A DNA stretch of 10,677 nt from Synura sp. LO234KE (Eukaryota; Sar; Synurophyceae; Synurales; Mallomonadaceae): positions 1-10,677 of the forward strand of contig VKHC01000604.1 in NCBI GenBank assembly GCA_015143735.1, given 5' to 3'. Positions 8,906 to 10,677 of this stretch are shown here, piece by piece; the first letter of the stretch is position 1; the number at the start of each line of letters is the position of its first letter. The translations under genes and the position numbers were made by a program. The notes below the pieces were generated by a model. The model saw only the letters and a list, made by a program, of their open reading frames with translations. It was not told the DNA's origin and searched no databases.

Positions 8906-9696
8906 TCAATACTTAAAATATTTATTAATTGTGTTCTTGAATGGTCTCGCAGCCGCCTTTCGAGTTTCTTGGTCGGAAGGATAATTCATGTCATCTAACT
9001 CTGGACCAAACAATTCAAGCAAGTCCCACTCTTGAATGTACTTAGATACCATCAGTGGATCCCTTTCCACGAAATCTGCTATATCAATTTTTGTAAACTC
9101 AATGTCGTTTTCATGCTTTGCACACCAAAGCAAAACTCGTCCACGTGCGTCATCCAACCGTATTTCTTCATCGCTTAGTAAACGACGAAAAGTTTTCGCG
9201 TAGCGTTCATGCTCTCTTGCCGCTTCTTTAGGAAATTTTTCGTTGTATTCAGGGCGAAATTTGTACATCAAGGCGAATACAGGGACATCAGTCAAGTTTT
9301 CACCAGGAATATAAGGCGGTTCTTGCTCCAACTTAATTGGTTTGTCACTGATTTTCTTCGTCTGCTCGATCCCATTATCATCGTCGTCTTTCCCGGTCAA
9401 ATTCCATTTTTCGTCGATATATGATTTCTTCTTTGGAATTTTCTCCGGTCGGGGTACTATTTTATTATCCTCATCATCTTCGAAAAGGTCATCTAATTAG
9501 AATACGTCAGTAAGACGGGTATATTTTCATTTAAATCACAACTAGAAGACAAACCAGAGAAAAGATCCGGCTTGGCAGCAGCAATTGTTAACCGAGACCT
9601 ATGAAGAGTTAAGCTCTGATATTTTCTATAAAATGAAGGGACAAAGGCAAGTGATTTCAGCAAGCAGAAAAAGTAAACCAGATAAGAATGTTTCAT
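8906..9696 (-). CDS. Plastid-targeted protein of unknown function, two exons, 242 aa
   Basis: Exon 1 is 9696-9555 and exon 2 is 9492-8906, joined across a 62-nt intron; together they give 729 nt, or 242 residues plus TGA. Residues 1-17 are a signal peptide (hydrophobic SYLVYFFCLL, then S-L-A before the cut). F18-V-P starts a Ser/Thr/Arg/Lys-rich transit peptide that lacks acidic residues until about residue 44. Next comes a very acidic stretch (DDLFEDDED, 48-56), a Lys/Pro-rich linker, a second acid run (DDDD, 83-86), and a charged, probably helical region (about 128-210) containing RGRVLLW and YIQEWDLLEL. I recognise no catalytic motif, cofactor site or membrane span after the presequence, and cannot name the family. 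The start is the first ATG after the TATA box, with A at -3 and an in-frame TAA 48 nt upstream. Exon 2 alone has no in-frame ATG before residue 123, so splicing is needed to give it a start. It stands alone, with no close neighbour. Existence is well supported; the donor site is slightly less certain; function is unknown. Confidence 0.82.
9493..9554 (-). other. Spliceosomal intron, 62 nt
   Basis: The donor is GTTTGT (9554-9549) and the acceptor is TTCTAATTAG (ending at 9493). A TACTGAC branch-like motif lies about 20 nt before the acceptor, with a second CTAAT closer to it. Removing these 62 nt joins TCT-G to AT-GAC in phase 1 and opens exon 2 in frame at once. An alternative donor, GTTGTG 12 nt downstream, would also keep the frame and add four residues (GLSS, with the junction codon changing from Asp to Asn). 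If unspliced, the frame stops at a TAG that is itself the acceptor TAG, giving a 67-residue product. Transcript data would be needed to choose between the donors. Confidence 0.8.
9577..9696 (-). other. Bipartite plastid presequence (signal peptide plus Phe-type transit peptide)
   Basis: This encodes the first 40 residues of the gene. A short basic n-region (MKH) precedes an aromatic and aliphatic core (YLVYFFCLL), then KSLA/FVPS. S15 and A17 satisfy the -3/-1 rule, and Phe18 falls at +1. Phe at +1 followed by a positively charged, hydroxyl-rich segment (FYRKYQSLTLHRSRL) is the known hallmark of import into four-membrane plastids in diatoms and related algae. The small-residue run IAAAK at 38-42 is a plausible region for the second, stromal cleavage. 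That site is inferred only. A secreted non-plastid protein is the main alternative, but the Phe and the basic tail argue against it. Confidence 0.8.
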
Positions 9697-9810
9697 GATG
9701 GCGGTACTATTTCGCTTAACTGGAATTGTGTCTCCGCAAGATTACGTCAATGTGAGGAGGCTATGAACTGTAAATTGAAATGTAAATCGAGTCGTGGTTT
9801 ATATAGGTAA
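9697..9810 (-). promoter_or_regulatory. TATA-type promoter and 5' leader of the plastid-targeted gene
   Basis: Reading toward the gene, TATATAAA lies at 9805-9798, about 100 nt before the ATG, so transcription would start near 9770 and leave a leader of roughly 70-75 nt. No ATG occurs between the TATA box and the start codon. A TGACGTAA element (9749-9742) lies in the probable leader. Its TGACGT core matches cAMP-response elements and the core reported for CO2/cAMP-responsive elements in the Phaeodactylum tricornutum ptca1 promoter. The match is short, the position is downstream of the TATA box, and another ACGTCA occurs in unrelated DNA near 5095. The TATA call is good; the regulatory reading of TGACGTAA is speculative. 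Confidence 0.55.
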
Positions 9811-9929
9811 GTTGATTGATCTTGGTCGTGACGGATCGTAGACGACCATGGTTCTAACCACAAAAATTAATATTATAACACGAATGAAATAGATTTTAAA
9901 GATAACATTTTCGCGTATCTGGTGAGTAA

Positions 9930-9955
9930 GGTTGTATAATGATATTCATACAACC
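9930..9955. repeat. Hairpin, 8-bp perfect stem with 10-nt loop
   Basis: GGTTGTAT (9930-9937) pairs exactly with ATACAACC (9948-9955). It lies about 125 bp upstream of the TATA box of the plastid-targeted gene, so a binding site for a dimeric regulator is conceivable. The sequence offers no direct support for that role. Confidence 0.45.
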
Positions 9956-10677
9956 CTAATTTTTTGTTGAATTTTAGAACTGATATAATTAAAATTTGCA
10001 CGATATTCATCATTTAGCCTAACTTGCTTCACCTATATTCGATTACTCATATCAATTCGAAGATTTGGTTGATATGGGAAACTATTTTGGGAAACTATTT
10101 TCGGAAACAGCCGGTTGCACATATTTTGTTTCTGTTGAAACTCCCAAATGAACAGGAAGCTGCTCTCTTGCTGTTGAACATAACCTCGGGCTTCGTCGTG
10201 GGGAGAATGAAATGCCAGTGTTATAAACAATATATCTTGTTAACCAACACACGCATTTTGTTTCTTCTGTCGATTTTGACCGCATTTGAAGGCTCACTGT
10301 CATGATAGACTGCTACTATGATCCTTAGCTCGCTTGCGCAACGAGTGTTTCGTTGTGGTGGCGATTAATAGCCCCGATCACACGAATATTCTGTTAGGTT
10401 GTCTTACCCTTTACAGTAGGTGAGATTGGTTGCTTTCACGCAACAGCAGCCACGGTCTCCCTCCTATAGGGTTTCATCGGTCATGAAGCTCCACCAGCAA
10501 ACGACAGATGGATTTGGAAGTATAACGAGGTGCCTATAGACGGTGTTCGCTGTTGGTGTATCGTCGACTGGCTCAGTGAGTGGCTGGTTATGCGAGGACA
10601 ACAATCAGAACGTAGCATCTCGTCCATCTCTCCCTAAACCCAACCATTCCGGACTGCTAATAATGCCTCGCTACCCT
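9956..10677. other. Intergenic, no gene supported
   Basis: Open frames of 65-93 codons occur at 10024-10305 on both strands over the same bases, and neither resembles a known protein. The last 370 bases are more GC-rich and interrupted in every frame. A gene could begin beyond the right edge. Confidence 0.4.
10076..10101. repeat. 13-bp perfect tandem duplication
   Basis: GGGAAACTATTTT occurs twice in a row (10076-10088 and 10089-10101) and is followed by a partial third copy (CGGAAAC). It is a local duplication with no visible function. Confidence 0.65.

Noticed and set aside
8906-9400. Exon 2 taken as a separate gene starting at TTG 9400
   Set aside because: The frame continues upstream to the splice acceptor at 9493, TTG is not a normal start in a eukaryote, and splicing joins it in frame to a presequence exon with a good ATG and a TATA box.
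10033-10305. Overlapping open frames of 65-93 codons on both strands
   Set aside because: They contradict each other, contain a local 13-bp duplication, and none shows a recognisable domain or gene signals.
1-10677. tRNA genes, rRNA and CRISPR arrays
   Set aside because: No B-box-like GGTTCRANYCC with matching acceptor stem, no conserved rRNA segment, and no regularly spaced short repeats were seen on either strand by eye.

Overview
The window looks like nuclear DNA of a photosynthetic stramenopile, most likely a diatom. The basis is one gene near the right end (minus strand, 9696 to 8906). Its predicted product begins with a signal peptide followed directly by a Phe-led transit peptide (...SLA/FVPS...), the bipartite 'ASAFAP-type' address used to reach complex red-derived plastids. 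The gene has a short spliceosomal intron and a TATA box. Cryptophytes use similar presequences, so diatom is an inference and not proven. Nothing suggests a prokaryote: there are no operons, Shine-Dalgarno-led reading frames or densely packed genes.

Layout. 1-1890: AT-rich DNA with no gene I can support. 1890-2190: a cluster of TACTAG-rich palindromes and diverged direct repeats. 2190-3010: nothing recognisable. 3014-3418: an open frame of unknown status. 3447-3915: a degenerate tandem array of three units, each about 165-185 bp. 3916-5000: nothing recognisable. 5001-5315 (minus) and 5561-5728 (minus): two open frames without known relatives. About 5890-7130 (possibly to 7860): a visibly more GC-rich block of broken reading frames. 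It includes two diverged copies of a roughly 20-residue repeat in one frame, separated by stops, and is best read as a decayed coding sequence. 7860-8240: short tandem and inverted repeats. 8609-8626: a perfect 18-bp palindrome. 8906-9696 (minus): the plastid-targeted gene, with its promoter at about 9697-9810. 9930-9955: a hairpin. 9956-10677: no gene I can support.

Only one gene is well supported in 10.7 kb, which fits a gene-poor, repeat-containing part of a larger genome. I could not recognise the family of the mature plastid protein, and I saw no set of genes working together. No CRISPR array, tRNA, rRNA, intact transposase or intact reverse transcriptase was found by eye.
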